In this document: piece after piece, positions 18,317 through 26,643 of the stretch
Numbering within the stretch: position 1 is the stretch's first letter
Layout: each line of letters starts with the position of its first letter
From: Candidatus Ligilactobacillus excrementigallinarum
GTDB lineage: Bacteria; Bacillota; Bacilli; Lactobacillales; Lactobacillaceae
DNA: 45,445 nt
Direction: 5' to 3'
NCBI GenBank assembly: GCA_019114385.1
Contig: DXFP01000050.1
Coordinates: forward strand, 1 to 45,445
Notes under the pieces: generated by a model
Told to the model about the DNA's origin: nothing
The model's database searches: none
Seen by the model: only the letters and a program-made list of their open reading frames with translations
Position numbers and translations under genes: made by a program

Positions 18317-19785
18317 TTTTTATACGATTTCCTCTGCTTTTTTCGGTGAGCTTGATATTTTTCTGAATGATGACGACGTATTTTTTCGCGTTTTCCATTT
18401 GACCGGCGTTTATCATATAGACGTTTAAATTTATTGCAATTTTGATTTTTACGTTTTCTGCGCGGTAATGGTCTTTCTGGCGTAATTTTAACTGGTTTAG
18501 ACACCGCATCTTCTTTTGACATTGTATTTAATAACGCCGCTGCAATATCCAAAATACTATATTCGGATGTTAACTCATTTGCTGCAGTTAAGTACTTGTC
18601 AGTATCAGTTTCGTCAATTAACTGCCGAATTTCTTCTAACGCAGTATTCATTTGACCAGCAAATGCTTCTTTTTCTGTTGGTGGTCGCAGTGGCAACATC
18701 CGTTTCCGAGTCAAACTCTCAATCACCCGCAAATATTCCATTTCATTAGGAGTTACAAAAGTTACCGAAACCCCATGTTTTCCTGCACGTCCCGTTCTTC
18801 CAATTCGATGAACATAACTTTCAGGATCTTGCGGAATATCATAGTTATATACGTGACTTACACCAGAAATATCCAGTCCCCGGGCTGCCACATCGGTAGC
18901 AACCAAAATATCTAAATCACCGTTTTTAAACTTTTTCAAAACCTCACTGCGTTGCTGTTGCGATAAATCACCATGAATACCGGCAGCATTATAACCCCGA
19001 GCTTCTAATCCTCGGGCTAATTCATCAACACGACGTTTAGTCCGTCCAAATACAATCGTCAAATCAGGTGCCTGCACATCTAAAATACGTGTCATTACGT
19101 CAAATTTTTCATTATCGCGAACTTTTACAAAATATTGATCAACTAAATCAGTTGTTAATTGCTTGGCTTTGATTTTCACAATTTGCGGATCATGCATCAA
19201 GCGCTTGCCAATTTTCAAAATCGCTGAAGGCATTGTTGCTGAGAATAACAATGTTTGATGCTTTTGAGGCAGATGAGCCACAATTTGATCAATATCATCT
19301 AAAAAGCCCATATCAAGCATTTCATCTGCTTCATCTAAAACTAATGTCTCAACGTGTGATAAATCCACAGTATGCCGCTTGAGATGATCTAATAATCTGC
19401 CCGGCGTTCCTACTAAAATATGCGGTGGATAATTCTTTAATTGTTTTATTTGACGTGAAATATTAGCTCCACCATAAACCACTTGAACTTTAGCTAATTT
19501 TTCTTTTCCTAATTTATATATTTCTTCCTGAGTCTGAATCGCTAATTCTCGAGTAGGAGAAACAATCAATGTTTGAATTCGCCGCTCGGAATAATCAATT
19601 TTTTGCAACAATGGTAAGCCAAACGCCGCTGTTTTACCCGTTCCTGTTTGTGCTTGACCAATCACATCTAATCCCGATAACACAAGCGGAATCGTTTTAG
19701 CTTGAATTGGAGTTGCCTCTTCAAAACCGCTGCGTTCTACCGCTTGCATTAATTGGTCATCCAAACCTAAATCTTTAAAATTCAA
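18313..19785 (-). CDS. cshA: DEAD-box RNA helicase CshA
   Basis: The 490-residue helicase takes part in mRNA decay and ribosome assembly, especially in the cold. The full DEAD-box set is present: Q motif [12 protein letters not shown], Walker [19 protein letters not shown] in [15 protein letters not shown], and [10 protein letters not shown] in the second RecA domain. A short basic tail ([10 protein letters not shown] to the end) probably binds RNA. It follows murF by 10 bp and overlaps acpS by 4 bp. The murF-cshA-acpS-alr order supports CshA over other DEAD-box paralogues. Confidence 0.95.
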   Translation of the reverse strand: MNFKDLGLDDQLMQAVERSGFEEATPIQAKTIPLVLSGLDVIGQAQTGTGKTAAFGLPLLQKIDYSERRIQTLIVSPTRELAIQTQEEIYKLGKEKLAKVQVVYGGANISRQIKQLKNYPPHILVGTPGRLLDHLKRHTVDLSHVETLVLDEADEMLDMGFLDDIDQIVAHLPQKHQTLLFSATMPSAILKIGKRLMHDPQIVKIKAKQLTTDLVDQYFVKVRDNEKFDVMTRILDVQAPDLTIVFGRTKRRVDELARGLEARGYNAAGIHGDLSQQQRSEVLKKFKNGDLDILVATDVAARGLDISGVSHVYNYDIPQDPESYVHRIGRTGRAGKHGVSVTFVTPNEMEYLRVIESLTRKRMLPLRPPTEKEAFAGQMNTALEEIRQLIDETDTDKYLTAANELTSEYSILDIAAALLNTMSKEDAVSKPVKITPERPLPRRKRKNQNCNKFKRLYDKRRSNGKREKIRRHHSEKYQAHRKKQRKSYKK

Positions 19786-19795
19786 TCCATTCTCC

Positions 19796-21181
19796 TCAAT
19801 TCTTTTCCGGTGCTTTTAATGCTGCTAATACATTTTCTAAATGCATTCCATGACTGCCTTTCAACAATACAATATCATTCTCTTGCAACATTTCCTTCAA
19901 GCTTGCAATCATTTGTTCTTGAGTACCTAATGGATAATAATGAATACGATTCATTGGCATTTTAGCCGCTAATTGATCAGCTAAAATCCGAATTTCATTT
20001 CCATATAGATAAACTTCATCAATCTTGGAAGGATCAATGGCTTGTGCTAAGGAAGCATGCAATTCAGCTGATTTTTCACCTAATTCCAACATATCACCCA
20101 GCACAATGATACGTCTACCTTGAGTTTCAACATTTTCAAATGAGTGCAATACGGCTTTTACAGCTGTAGGATTTGAATTATACACATCACTTAAAATTTG
20201 TTCTCCTAACGCTCCATTAATCCACTCTGTACGGTTTTTAGTTAACGCAAAATGCTTTAATGCTGCTTGCATATTTTCGGCAGAAATATGCATCAACTGA
20301 CCAACTTCAATTGCTGCTAAAGCATTTTTTACATTATAGTCACCAATCATTGGGATTTCAAATTGCATTTGATTTAATTGCGGTACAGTAAAACGCGTTT
20401 GATTTTCAGCACCTCGAATTTGAACAGCTGTCATATCCACATTGTCGTTCAAGCCAAATGTTCTAGTTTCCTGAACTAATTGCGCTGTTCGTTCGTTCAA
20501 TAATGGTTCATCACCGTTATAAACTAATACTCCGTCTTCTTTTAATCCATGAGTAATTTCCATCTTAGCATCAGCAATTTTATCACGCGTACCGAAAAAT
20601 TCGATATGTGCTTCACCAATCATCGTGATTACTGCAATATCCGGTTCAACTAATCGACTTAATTGATCCAACTGGCCAAACCGATCCATTCCCATCTCAA
20701 CAACTAACACTTCTGTATTAGGTTCCATTGAAAGACAAGTAATTGGAACTCCGATTTCATTATTGAAATTTGCATAGGTTTTTGTCACATTATATTGAGT
20801 ACTCAAAATAGCAGCAATCATGTCCTTTGTAGTAGTTTTTCCATTACTTCCAGTAACTGCCACAATTTGAGGATTAATCTTTTGTAAATAGTATTTTGCT
20901 AATTTTTGTAAAGCTGCTAAAGTGTCATCCACGACCAACGCTGGAATTTCAGTTGGAATTGCACGATGATCCTTTTGCCATAAAGTTGCCTGAGCTTGTG
21001 CATCAATTGCCTGTTGAATATATTGATGTCCGTCATTTTCACCCTTTAGCGGAACAAATAACGCTCCTGGTTTCATTTTTCGGCTATCAAAACTAACACT
21101 CGTAATGGTGATTTGCTGCCAATTGCTTGGAATCTCTTCAACTCCCAAAACGCGTGCAATTTCTGACAATTGCATCTTCAT
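19796..21181 (-). CDS. murF: UDP-MurNAc-tripeptide:D-Ala-D-Ala ligase
   Basis: The 461-residue Mur ligase adds D-Ala-D-Ala to UDP-MurNAc-tripeptide, the last cytoplasmic step of the pentapeptide precursor. The ATP loop is VAVTGSNGKTTTKDM (about residues 107-121). Also visible are NFNNEIGVP, LVVEMGMDRFGQL, the central-domain motif KNRTEW and SDVYNSNPTAVKA. AAGGAAG precedes the ATG and an extended -10 lies about 65 bases upstream. It heads the operon that also makes D-Ala (alr), a coherent wall-precursor unit. Confidence 0.97.
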   Translation of the reverse strand: MKMQLSEIARVLGVEEIPSNWQQITITSVSFDSRKMKPGALFVPLKGENDGHQYIQQAIDAQAQATLWQKDHRAIPTEIPALVVDDTLAALQKLAKYYLQKINPQIVAVTGSNGKTTTKDMIAAILSTQYNVTKTYANFNNEIGVPITCLSMEPNTEVLVVEMGMDRFGQLDQLSRLVEPDIAVITMIGEAHIEFFGTRDKIADAKMEITHGLKEDGVLVYNGDEPLLNERTAQLVQETRTFGLNDNVDMTAVQIRGAENQTRFTVPQLNQMQFEIPMIGDYNVKNALAAIEVGQLMHISAENMQAALKHFALTKNRTEWINGALGEQILSDVYNSNPTAVKAVLHSFENVETQGRRIIVLGDMLELGEKSAELHASLAQAIDPSKIDEVYLYGNEIRILADQLAAKMPMNRIHYYPLGTQEQMIASLKEMLQENDIVLLKGSHGMHLENVLAALKAPEKN

Positions 21182-21247
21182 AAACTATATTCTTCCTTTC
21201 AAAATATTTTATGTTTTTCAATATAAAAGTACGTAGAATTCTTTGTA

Positions 21248-21256
21248 ATTGTACCA
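21248..21256 (-). promoter_or_regulatory. Extended -10 promoter for the murF operon
   Basis: Read leftward, TGGTACAAT is a 5/6 -10 with the TGn extension. It lies between the htpX terminator and murF. The -35 is weak (TGCAAT). Confidence 0.6.
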
Positions 21257-21314
21257 CATTCCAACTATTAATTGCACTCAATCACTTTTTCAATTTCAAA
21301 ATTAGAATAAAAAA

Positions 21315-21361
21315 ATATGACTCAATCGCTTCATTCTCAGAATTTTTCGATTGAATCATAT
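21315..21361 (-). terminator. lemA-htpX terminator
   Basis: ATATGACTCAATCG (21315-21328) pairs with CGATTGAATCATAT (21348-21361) with one mismatch and a 19-base loop. A run of A on the left gives the U-tract for leftward transcription. Confidence 0.85.
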
Positions 21362-21366
21362 TAACT

Positions 21367-22254
21367 TTACATTTTTTCTAAACGTTCAATTCGTTTTTCA
21401 ATTGGTGGATGAGTATCAAATAAATGCGTCCACGAATCTTTTTTAAATGGATCTTCAATGTATAATGAGGCACTGCTGGTATTAGCTTGTGTCATTGGTT
21501 CGCTGTTTGAAATTTTACGTAATGCACTGATTAACCCTTGCGGATCACGTGTTAATTCCACTGAAGAAGCATCAGCTAAGTATTCTCGATTACGTGAAAG
21601 TGCCATTTGTGCAATCGTTGCAGCTAGTGGTCCTAAAATTAATGTCAAAATTGAGAAAATCATTTCAAGAATTGCAGAACCAGAATTATCGTCATCTTCA
21701 TTTGCTCTTACTCTGCCCCATAAAAATGAATTAACACCAAAATTAGCTAAATAAGAAATTACAGATGACAACGCCAACGCCGTAGATTGCAATCGGATAT
21801 CGTAATTTCGAATATGGCTGATTTCATGTCCCATTACACCTTCTAATTCTTCACGATTTAACCGTTCTAATAAGCCACTTGTAGCAGCTACAGCAGCATG
21901 CTGCGGATTTGGACCAGTTGCAAACGCATTTGGACTAGGATCATCAATGATATAGATTTCTGGCATTGGAACTTTACCAACCATCGCCATATCCTCAACT
22001 ACATGATATAACTCTGGAGCCTCTTGTTCAGTTACTTTGTGGGCATTATTCATATTCATCACAATTCGTGTTGACTGACTTAATGTTGTAATCATATAAA
22101 ATAATCCTACAACAATTGCAATCATAATTCCCATTGAAGGCCGTCCGTAACAAAAATATCCCAACGCTGCTCCCATAATTCCAACTAATCCCATAAAGCC
22201 AATCAGAACATAGATTGTTTTTCTTTTATTTTGTGCAATTTGTTGAAATAGCAT
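21367..22254 (-). CDS. htpX: Membrane zinc metalloprotease HtpX
   Basis: The 295-residue M48 protease takes part in membrane-protein quality control, overlapping in role with FtsH. Two N-terminal membrane segments (about residues 15-32 and 38-56) precede the zinc motif HEISH (143-147). Two further hydrophobic segments (about 160-215) and the third-ligand motif [10 protein letters not shown] follow. It lies 13 bp after lemA, the usual lactobacillar and streptococcal pairing. The structured region upstream of lemA would control both genes. Confidence 0.96.
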   Translation of the reverse strand: MLFQQIAQNKRKTIYVLIGFMGLVGIMGAALGYFCYGRPSMGIMIAIVVGLFYMITTLSQSTRIVMNMNNAHKVTEQEAPELYHVVEDMAMVGKVPMPEIYIIDDPSPNAFATGPNPQHAAVAATSGLLERLNREELEGVMGHEISHIRNYDIRLQSTALALSSVISYLANFGVNSFLWGRVRANEDDDNSGSAILEMIFSILTLILGPLAATIAQMALSRNREYLADASSVELTRDPQGLISALRKISNSEPMTQANTSSASLYIEDPFKKDSWTHLFDTHPPIEKRIERLEKM

Positions 22255-22267
22255 TTAGCATCCTTCC

Positions 22268-22825
22268 TTAAAAATGAACTGTTGGTACTTCCTTAGCTGC
22301 AGTTGGGGCTTGTAAGTAATCAATCTTTGATAAATGGCTCATTTTAGCAACTAAATTTGAAGGAAAAGTTACCAGTTTCTTATTAAATAAAGCAGCTGAA
22401 CTATTAAATAATTGTCGTGAATATGCAATTTTATTTTCCGTATTTGTTAACTCTTCTTGTAATTGTGAAAATTGTTGACTGGCTTTCAAATCTGGATAAT
22501 TTTCAGATAAAGCAAAGATAGACTTCAATGCATCCGTCAACTGATTAGAAATTTCCATTTTTTCTTGGTGTGCGTCAGCTGGTAATTCAATTAATTGATT
22601 TCGCAAACTTACCACTTCATCCAAAGTTTCCCGTTCATGCTTAGCATATCCCTTGGTAGTTTCTACTAAGTTTGGAATCAAATCGTTTCTCCGTTGCAAT
22701 TGAACATCGATTTGACTCCAAGATTCTTCTGTATTAACTCTTGCGGTCTGCAAGTTATTGTAAAAGAAAATATATCCGCCAATCAAAACAACTAACAGAA
22801 CAATAATTATAATTAATGCTGTCAT
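22268..22825 (-). CDS. lemA: LemA family membrane protein
   Basis: The 185-residue protein has one N-terminal membrane segment (residues 2-22, almost all I, L and V) followed by a long helical domain starting LQTARVNTEESWSQIDVQLQ and RRNDLIPNLVETTKGYAKHE, the LemA signature. Its biochemical role is unknown, though it is almost always paired with htpX. The open frame extends 36 codons further upstream through a terminator hairpin; AAAGAGG 6 bases before this ATG identifies the real start. Confidence 0.95.
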   Translation of the reverse strand: MTALIIIIVLLVVLIGGYIFFYNNLQTARVNTEESWSQIDVQLQRRNDLIPNLVETTKGYAKHERETLDEVVSLRNQLIELPADAHQEKMEISNQLTDALKSIFALSENYPDLKASQQFSQLQEELTNTENKIAYSRQLFNSSAALFNKKLVTFPSNLVAKMSHLSKIDYLQAPTAAKEVPTVHF

Positions 22826-22867
22826 AATATTCCTCTTTCTTACATAAAATTCAAAGTTATAAAAAAA

Positions 22868-22894
22868 GAGACCGCAACACAATGTCACGTTCTC
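22868..22894 (-). terminator. Terminator or attenuator just upstream of lemA
   Basis: GAGACCG (22868-22874) pairs with CGTTCTC (22888-22894) with one mismatch. A U7 run follows for leftward transcription, ending about 36 bases before the lemA start. Its right-hand RNA strand could instead pair elsewhere: ACCGCA at 22871-22876 (plus-strand notation) is the exact complement of TGCGGT at 22902-22907, a possible antiterminator. Confidence 0.75.
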
Positions 22895-22901
22895 AAAAAA
22901 A

Positions 22902-23085
22902 TGCGGTACTTTGGTTTTACCAAAATAAATCATCTCTTATCCACATTAGAGATCAATTCACACTCTGCAATCCGGCAGATAAATGTGTCCCGCTTCGAAA
23001 TTAGTCAACGTGCCGCAGCACAACAGAGAAACTCTGTCTGACTCTTCTCGACTCATCGCATGCTCATATCGTAACATTTATTCCC
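22902..23085 (-). ncRNA. Candidate structured RNA or riboswitch-like leader of lemA-htpX
   Basis: Several perfect helices nest in about 180 nt. The closing helix is 22979-22986 with 23074-23081 (8 bp). Inside it is 22995-23000 with 23046-23051 (6 bp, one G-U). Inside that is 23003-23007 with 23039-23043 (5 bp), enclosing two adjacent hairpins at 23010-23021 (GTGC/GCAC) and 23023-23037 (ACAGAG/CTCTGT). Further hairpins lie at 22964-22979, 22932-22953 (10-nt loop) and 22910-22924, before the terminator. By hand count 22958-23077 is about 48% G+C, richer than its surroundings. The family is not recognised. It may be a leader, a free RNA, or the coding sequence of a small peptide. Confidence 0.55.
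22958..23077 (-). CDS. Possible 39-aa small ORF inside the lemA leader
   Basis: A complete ATG-to-TGA frame encodes a peptide beginning MLRYEHAMSREESDR and ending GHIYLPDCRV. AGGGA lies about 5 bases upstream of the ATG. Its codons (CTG, GCG, GGC, CGA, ACG) are unlike those of neighbouring AT-rich genes. It coincides almost exactly with the multi-helix fold, so it may be a chance frame through a structured RNA. I do not recognise the peptide. Confidence 0.25.
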   Translation of the reverse strand: MLRYEHAMSREESDRVSLLCCGTLTNFEAGHIYLPDCRV

Positions 23086-23090
23086 TAAGA

Positions 23091-23519
23091 TTACAAATTT
23101 TTGATCATAATATGATGAGGTAACTCGGCTTCTTTAAAACCATCGCCTTCAATTTGATAACCTAATTTTTGATAAAATCCTTCAGCATCATCTTGAGCGT
23201 GTAAAATAATCCGCTTGATATGCTGTACCGCTGCATCTTGCTCAATTCGCTGCATAATTGCAGTTCCAAAATGTTTATTTCGTTGTTCCGGAACAACTGC
23301 CAACCGTTGAATTAACCATTGGCATTCTTCACGAACAACTCGTGCTGTCACTACTGGAGTGTCATCAATATATCCGACGTAGTAGCAAGGACCATTTTCG
23401 CCCTTCATCTCTAATTCAATTGGCACTCCTTGTTCACTAACAAAAACTTGTTCCCGAATTGCAACAGCATCCTTGTACAAATCATGGTCAAGATTTGCAG
23501 TTTTTTCAATTCTTAACAT
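23091..23519 (-). CDS. GNAT-family N-acetyltransferase
   Basis: The 142-residue product is a single GNAT domain. It has the N-terminal strand and helix with VAIREQVFVSEQGVP, the acetyl-CoA-binding strand WLIQRLAVVPEQRNKHFGTAIMQ (residues 68-90, motif A Q/RxxGxG/A represented by RNKHFG), and FYQKLGYQIEGDGF near the C-terminus. It resembles the ElaA/YjcF group of acyltransferases. The substrate cannot be assigned. It lies upstream of the structured region before lemA and may share its transcript. A consensus -10 precedes it. Confidence 0.85.
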   Translation of the reverse strand: MLRIEKTANLDHDLYKDAVAIREQVFVSEQGVPIELEMKGENGPCYYVGYIDDTPVVTARVVREECQWLIQRLAVVPEQRNKHFGTAIMQRIEQDAAVQHIKRIILHAQDDAEGFYQKLGYQIEGDGFKEAELPHHIMIKNL

Positions 23520-23537
23520 AGATACACCTCGACCATT

Positions 23538-23543
23538 ATTATA
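23538..23543 (-). promoter_or_regulatory. -10 element for the GNAT gene
   Basis: Read leftward, TATAAT lies about 19 bases before the start codon. A T-rich region upstream offers no clear -35. Confidence 0.45.
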
Positions 23544-23619
23544 CCGAAAAGAAATAAAAATGAAAGTAAAAATTAAAATTCTGTAATCTTATTGTAACAA
23601 TTTTAATTAATAATTTCTG

Positions 23620-24930
23620 TTATAGATTGAAATTTAAGACCCACATAAAAGCAATAAATACAAAGAATAATACATACATTAATGGGGGAACTTCTTTGCC
23701 TTTGCGTGCCGCAATCATTGTAATTGGATATGCAATAAAACCTAGTGCCAAGCCATTAGAAATGCTATATGTTAATGGCATTCCAATTAAAATTAAGAAT
23801 GCAGGAATCGCAACTTCTAACTTATTCCAGTGAATTTTTGCCATATTTTCAGCCATTAATACCCCAACAATAATTAAGGCTGGAGCCGTTACTTGTGAAG
23901 TAGCAACTGATAATAATGGTGAAAAGAACATTCCAACAATAAAAAGTAATCCAGTAACAACTGCAGTTAAACCTGAACGGCCGCCAATTGCAATTCCAGC
24001 AGAAGATTCTACATATGCCCCAACTGGAGAAGTTCCAAGCACTGAACCTACCAACATTCCCGTAGAATCTGCCATTAATGCACGTCCGGCACGCGGCATC
24101 TTATTATCTTTCATAAATCCGCCTTGCTGAGCTAAACCAATTAAAGTTCCAGTTGTATCAAAGAAAGTAACAAGTAAGAAAGTAAAGACCACAATCCACA
24201 TTTGAACTGAATTAATTTGTGAAAGAGAATGAATTGCAACCCCAAAAGTTGGCTTTAAACTAGGAATACTTGAAATAATTTGATGCGGTAATGGAATGTA
24301 TCCCATCACCATTCCAAAAATTGCTCCGGCAACCATTCCAATAAAAATCGATCCAGGCACATTCATTATCATCAAAACTACTGTAATTAATAATCCAAAT
24401 AAAGTTACCCACACTGCACCTTTAATATCGCCCAGTGCAACCAAGGTTGATTTGTCAGCAACAATCAAGCCACTGTCTTTTAGTCCAACAAACGCAATAA
24501 ACAAACCAATTCCACTTGAAATTGCATATTTTAAATCAGTTGGAATCGAATTGATAATCGTTTCTCTGATTTTTAAAACGGTCAATAATAAGAAAATCAA
24601 TGACGCAACAAAAACACCCGCTAATGCTGTTTGCCATGGAATATGCATTGCAATACAGACTGAATATGTAAAGAAGGCATTTACACCTAAACTTGGAGCT
24701 GAAGCAAATGGATATTTAGCATAGATTCCCATTACTAAACAAGTAAATGCAGCCGATAAAGCTGTTGCAGTGAAAACTGCCCCTTTGTTCATTCCTGAAG
24801 CGCCTAAAATACTTGGGTTAACAAACAAAATGTAGGCCATTGAAACAAATGTCGTAAAGCCTGCCACTAATTCACGCTTAAAAGTGGTTTTTAATTGGTC
24901 GAATTCAAAGTAATTTGCAATATTCTTCAA
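23620..24930 (-). CDS. pbuG: NCS2-family purine (guanine/hypoxanthine) permease
   Basis: The 436-residue protein has about 12-13 hydrophobic segments and belongs to the AzgA/PbuG branch of nucleobase transporters: FKRELVAGFTTFVSMAYILFV at the N-terminus, ASAPSLGVNAFFTYSV, the signature FFDTTGTLIGLAQQGG, and GTSPVGAYVESSAGIAIGGRSG. Branch members import guanine, hypoxanthine or adenine by proton symport. The precise base is not certain. The start is TTG (then AAG AAT), with AAAGGA 9 bases upstream. A good promoter lies at 24996-25024. No purine riboswitch was recognised in the leader of about 60 nt, but a PurBox-like ACGAACATT is present. Confidence 0.88.
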   Translation of the reverse strand: MKNIANYFEFDQLKTTFKRELVAGFTTFVSMAYILFVNPSILGASGMNKGAVFTATALSAAFTCLVMGIYAKYPFASAPSLGVNAFFTYSVCIAMHIPWQTALAGVFVASLIFLLLTVLKIRETIINSIPTDLKYAISSGIGLFIAFVGLKDSGLIVADKSTLVALGDIKGAVWVTLFGLLITVVLMIMNVPGSIFIGMVAGAIFGMVMGYIPLPHQIISSIPSLKPTFGVAIHSLSQINSVQMWIVVFTFLLVTFFDTTGTLIGLAQQGGFMKDNKMPRAGRALMADSTGMLVGSVLGTSPVGAYVESSAGIAIGGRSGLTAVVTGLLFIVGMFFSPLLSVATSQVTAPALIIVGVLMAENMAKIHWNKLEVAIPAFLILIGMPLTYSISNGLALGFIAYPITMIAARKGKEVPPLMYVLFFVFIAFMWVLNFNL

Positions 24931-24954
24931 TGTTAAGATTCCTTTCGAAAAAAC

Positions 24955-24963
24955 ACGAACATT
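24955..24963 (+). promoter_or_regulatory. PurBox-like half site in the purine-permease leader
   Basis: ACGAACATT matches the core of Bacillus PurR boxes. It is a single copy, lies downstream of the predicted transcription start, and has no properly oriented partner. A PurR gene is present at the right end of the window. Confidence 0.25.
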
Positions 24964-24995
24964 TATATGATATTAAGCTTAAAATCACATATATT

Positions 24996-25024
24996 AATAT
25001 ACATTGTTAGTTTTTATTTGTAAA
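24996..25024 (-). promoter_or_regulatory. Promoter of the purine permease gene
   Basis: Read leftward, TTTACA (25019-25024), a 17-base spacer, then TATATT (24996-25001). Each hexamer is a 5/6 match. Confidence 0.65.
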
Positions 25025-25073
25025 TCAATTCTATTTAAAAAATTATTTTTCGCAATAATCTTAACATTTAAAA

Positions 25074-25115
25074 AGCAGGAAACGAACTATTTTCATTAAT
25101 AATTCGTCTCCTGCT
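25074..25115 (-). terminator. trxB terminator
   Basis: AGCAGGA plus ACGAA pairs with TTCGT plus TCCTGCT around one mismatch, with a 16-base loop and U5 for leftward transcription. It lies 7 bases past the trxB stop. Confidence 0.9.
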
Positions 25116-25121
25116 AAATTA

Positions 25122-26054
25122 TTATTTATCTTTCAAACTTTCTAAGTATTGGAAAACTCCTTGACCTGCAATTCCTCCGTCACCTACTGCAGTTGTAATT
25201 TGTCGCAATTTCTTATCGCGGACATCTCCAACTGCGAAAATTCCTGGCACTTTAGTTTGCATCTCATCATTAGTGATAATCCAACCTTGGTCATTAGTAA
25301 TTCCTAGTTCCTTAAATGGTTCTGTCATTGGAACATTTCCAATGTAAATAAATACCCCATCTGTTGGAACTAATCGATCTTCACCTGTCTTTTTATTGTG
25401 GGTCATTATTCCTGTAACTTTGCGGTCATTTCCAACAATTTCAGTTACAATCGTATCCCACGTAAAATCGATTTTATCATTTGCAAAGGCACGATCTTGC
25501 AAAATTTTTTGTGCACGCAATTGATCACGCCGGTGAACAACATTTACATGATCAACTAGTTTTGCTAAGTATTCACTTTCTTCAACGGCTGAATCACCAC
25601 CGCCAACAACTGTAACTTGCTTATTTCGATAAAAAGCACCGTCACATACCGCGCAGTATGAAACTCCTTTGCCACTATATTCATCTTCACCCGGAATTCC
25701 CAGTTTCCGGTATTGAGAACCAGTAGCAATCACGATTGCAGGAGCTTCCAATTCACCGCTGTCTGTCTTTACATGCTTTATTCCCTGATCATCAACTGTA
25801 ACTTGTTCAACATTTCCATATACAAAGTCTGCACCAAATTGAATTGAACTTTGATACATCTCTTCAGCTAAATCAGGTCCTAAAATCGATTTAAAGCCTG
25901 TGTAATTTTCTACTTCTGCCGTATTATTCATTTGGCCGCCATATACCCCGCGGTCAAGCATCGCAACTTTCAAGTTTGCCCGTGAAGCATATAAAGCAGC
26001 TGTCATGCCGCCAGGACCAGCTCCGATTACGATTACATCATACTTATCTGTCAT
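25122..26054 (-). CDS. trxB: Thioredoxin-disulfide reductase
   Basis: This 310-residue FAD/NADPH flavoenzyme reduces thioredoxin. The FAD site is VIVIGAGPGGMTAALYASRA. The redox pair is C134 and C137 in SYCAVCDGAF, the NADPH site is VVGGGDSAVEES, and the C-terminal FAD motif is FAVGDVRDKKLRQITTAVGDG. It lies 18 bp after trxA, so thioredoxin and its reductase are made together. That arrangement is less common than separate genes but known in lactobacilli. Confidence 0.98.
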   Translation of the reverse strand: MTDKYDVIVIGAGPGGMTAALYASRANLKVAMLDRGVYGGQMNNTAEVENYTGFKSILGPDLAEEMYQSSIQFGADFVYGNVEQVTVDDQGIKHVKTDSGELEAPAIVIATGSQYRKLGIPGEDEYSGKGVSYCAVCDGAFYRNKQVTVVGGGDSAVEESEYLAKLVDHVNVVHRRDQLRAQKILQDRAFANDKIDFTWDTIVTEIVGNDRKVTGIMTHNKKTGEDRLVPTDGVFIYIGNVPMTEPFKELGITNDQGWIITNDEMQTKVPGIFAVGDVRDKKLRQITTAVGDGGIAGQGVFQYLESLKDK

Positions 26055-26072
26055 CTGTACTTCCTCAAATTA

Positions 26073-26387
26073 TTATAAATATTGATTGATAATTTGTTCT
26101 AATTGAGTCTTATCATGATAACCCACGATTGAATCTACAATTTTCCCATCTTTTTTAATTATCATCGTTGGAATTGACATAATTCCCAATTCACTTGCAG
26201 TATTAGGATTTTGATCAATATCTAATTTGGTGAATTTAACTTTATCACCTAATTCTTCTGATAATTGATCAACTACTGGGCTTTGCATTCTACATGGACC
26301 GCACCAAGTTGCCCAAAAGTCAGTAAAAGTTAATCCCTTTGCAGTTTCTTCATTAAAGTTTGCATCCGTTAATTCTTTAACTGCCAT
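26073..26387 (-). CDS. trxA: Thioredoxin
   Basis: The 104-residue product is a classical thioredoxin with active site WCGPC (C29 and C32) in DFWATWCGPCRMQSP and the cis-proline loop IMSIPTMII. The length is standard. AAGGAAG precedes the ATG. The upstream region has a palindrome over the predicted -10, which could be an operator. It forms an operon with trxB. Confidence 0.98.
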   Translation of the reverse strand: MAVKELTDANFNEETAKGLTFTDFWATWCGPCRMQSPVVDQLSEELGDKVKFTKLDIDQNPNTASELGIMSIPTMIIKKDGKIVDSIVGYHDKTQLEQIINQYL

Positions 26388-26402
26388 ATTAATCTTCCTT
26401 TC

Positions 26403-26432
26403 TTATACTTCACTTACTTTTTATAAGTATAA
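26403..26432. promoter_or_regulatory. Palindrome overlapping the trxA -10
   Basis: TTATACTT (26403-26410) and AAGTATAA (26425-26432) are perfect 8-base inverted arms separated by 14 bases. The right arm contains the predicted -10 TATACT. It could be an operator or a leader hairpin. Confidence 0.5.
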
Positions 26433-26454
26433 AATAACAAATTATTTTTTTAAA
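26426..26454 (-). promoter_or_regulatory. Putative trxA-trxB promoter
   Basis: Read leftward, TTTAAA (26449-26454), a 17-base spacer and TATACT (26426-26431). The -35 is weak and the -10 a 5/6 match. Confidence 0.45.
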
Positions 26455-26512
26455 AGCAATATCTTTGCTTAACTCTATTGTATAACAAAAAGAAAAGGTA
26501 ATAAAACGTAAA

Positions 26513-26634
26513 AAACGAAGATACCACAAGGATGGACAATTAAGTGCTAATTCAAAAGCTTTTGAAATTACAAACCGTCCCATTGTCTAACTCAATTAAA
26601 AATAAAAAAGACTGGACTTGCGTCACAGCCTTTA
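26513..26634. repeat. Composite hairpin-terminator repeat, diverged copy F (rpmE2 3' side)
   Basis: The segment GCTTTTGAAATTACAAACCG and the following TCCCATTGTCT line up with GTTTTTGAATTTACAAACAT and GCCTGTTTGTTT of copy B. The outer arm is altered; GACAAT/ATTGTC can pair. It carries a perfect 16-bp palindrome, TTCAAAAGCTTTTGAA, at 26551-26566. It ends in the shared terminator before the rpmE2 stop, the same orientation as the other copies. Confidence 0.55.
26607..26633 (-). terminator. rpmE2 terminator (conserved-loop family)
   Basis: AAAGACTG (26607-26614) and CAGCCTTT (26626-26633) pair fully as leftward RNA with one G-U. An inner GAC/GTC is present and U6 follows. Confidence 0.85.
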
Positions 26635-26643
26635 AAATATTTT

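Noticed and set aside
18294-18509. 71-codon minus-strand frame overlapping the 3' end of cshA
   Set aside because: It is the +1 frame of the basic cshA tail, with no ribosome site. It was considered as a frameshifted extension, but cshA ends normally with an ATGA coupling to acpS.
22826-22933. 36-codon N-terminal extension of LemA
   Set aside because: It would be translated through the U7 terminator hairpin, whereas a well-spaced AAAGAGG and the family's N-terminal membrane segment mark the downstream ATG.
22931-23085. tRNA, tmRNA, 6S RNA or hammerhead ribozyme in the lemA leader
   Set aside because: No cloverleaf or TPsiC arm that pairs, no tmRNA ends, no long rod with central bubble, and GATGAG...CGAGA lacks the required hammerhead core and helices.
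24931-25073. Purine riboswitch upstream of the purine permease
   Set aside because: The transcribed leader is only about 60 nt and AT-rich, without the paired loops or three-way junction of a purine aptamer.
26551-26566. 16-bp perfect palindrome TTCAAAAGCTTTTGAA as an independent operator
   Set aside because: It lies within the interior of repeat copy F, downstream of rpmE2 and more than 60 bp beyond the trxA promoter in the wrong direction to be obviously regulatory, so it is noted only as part of that element.
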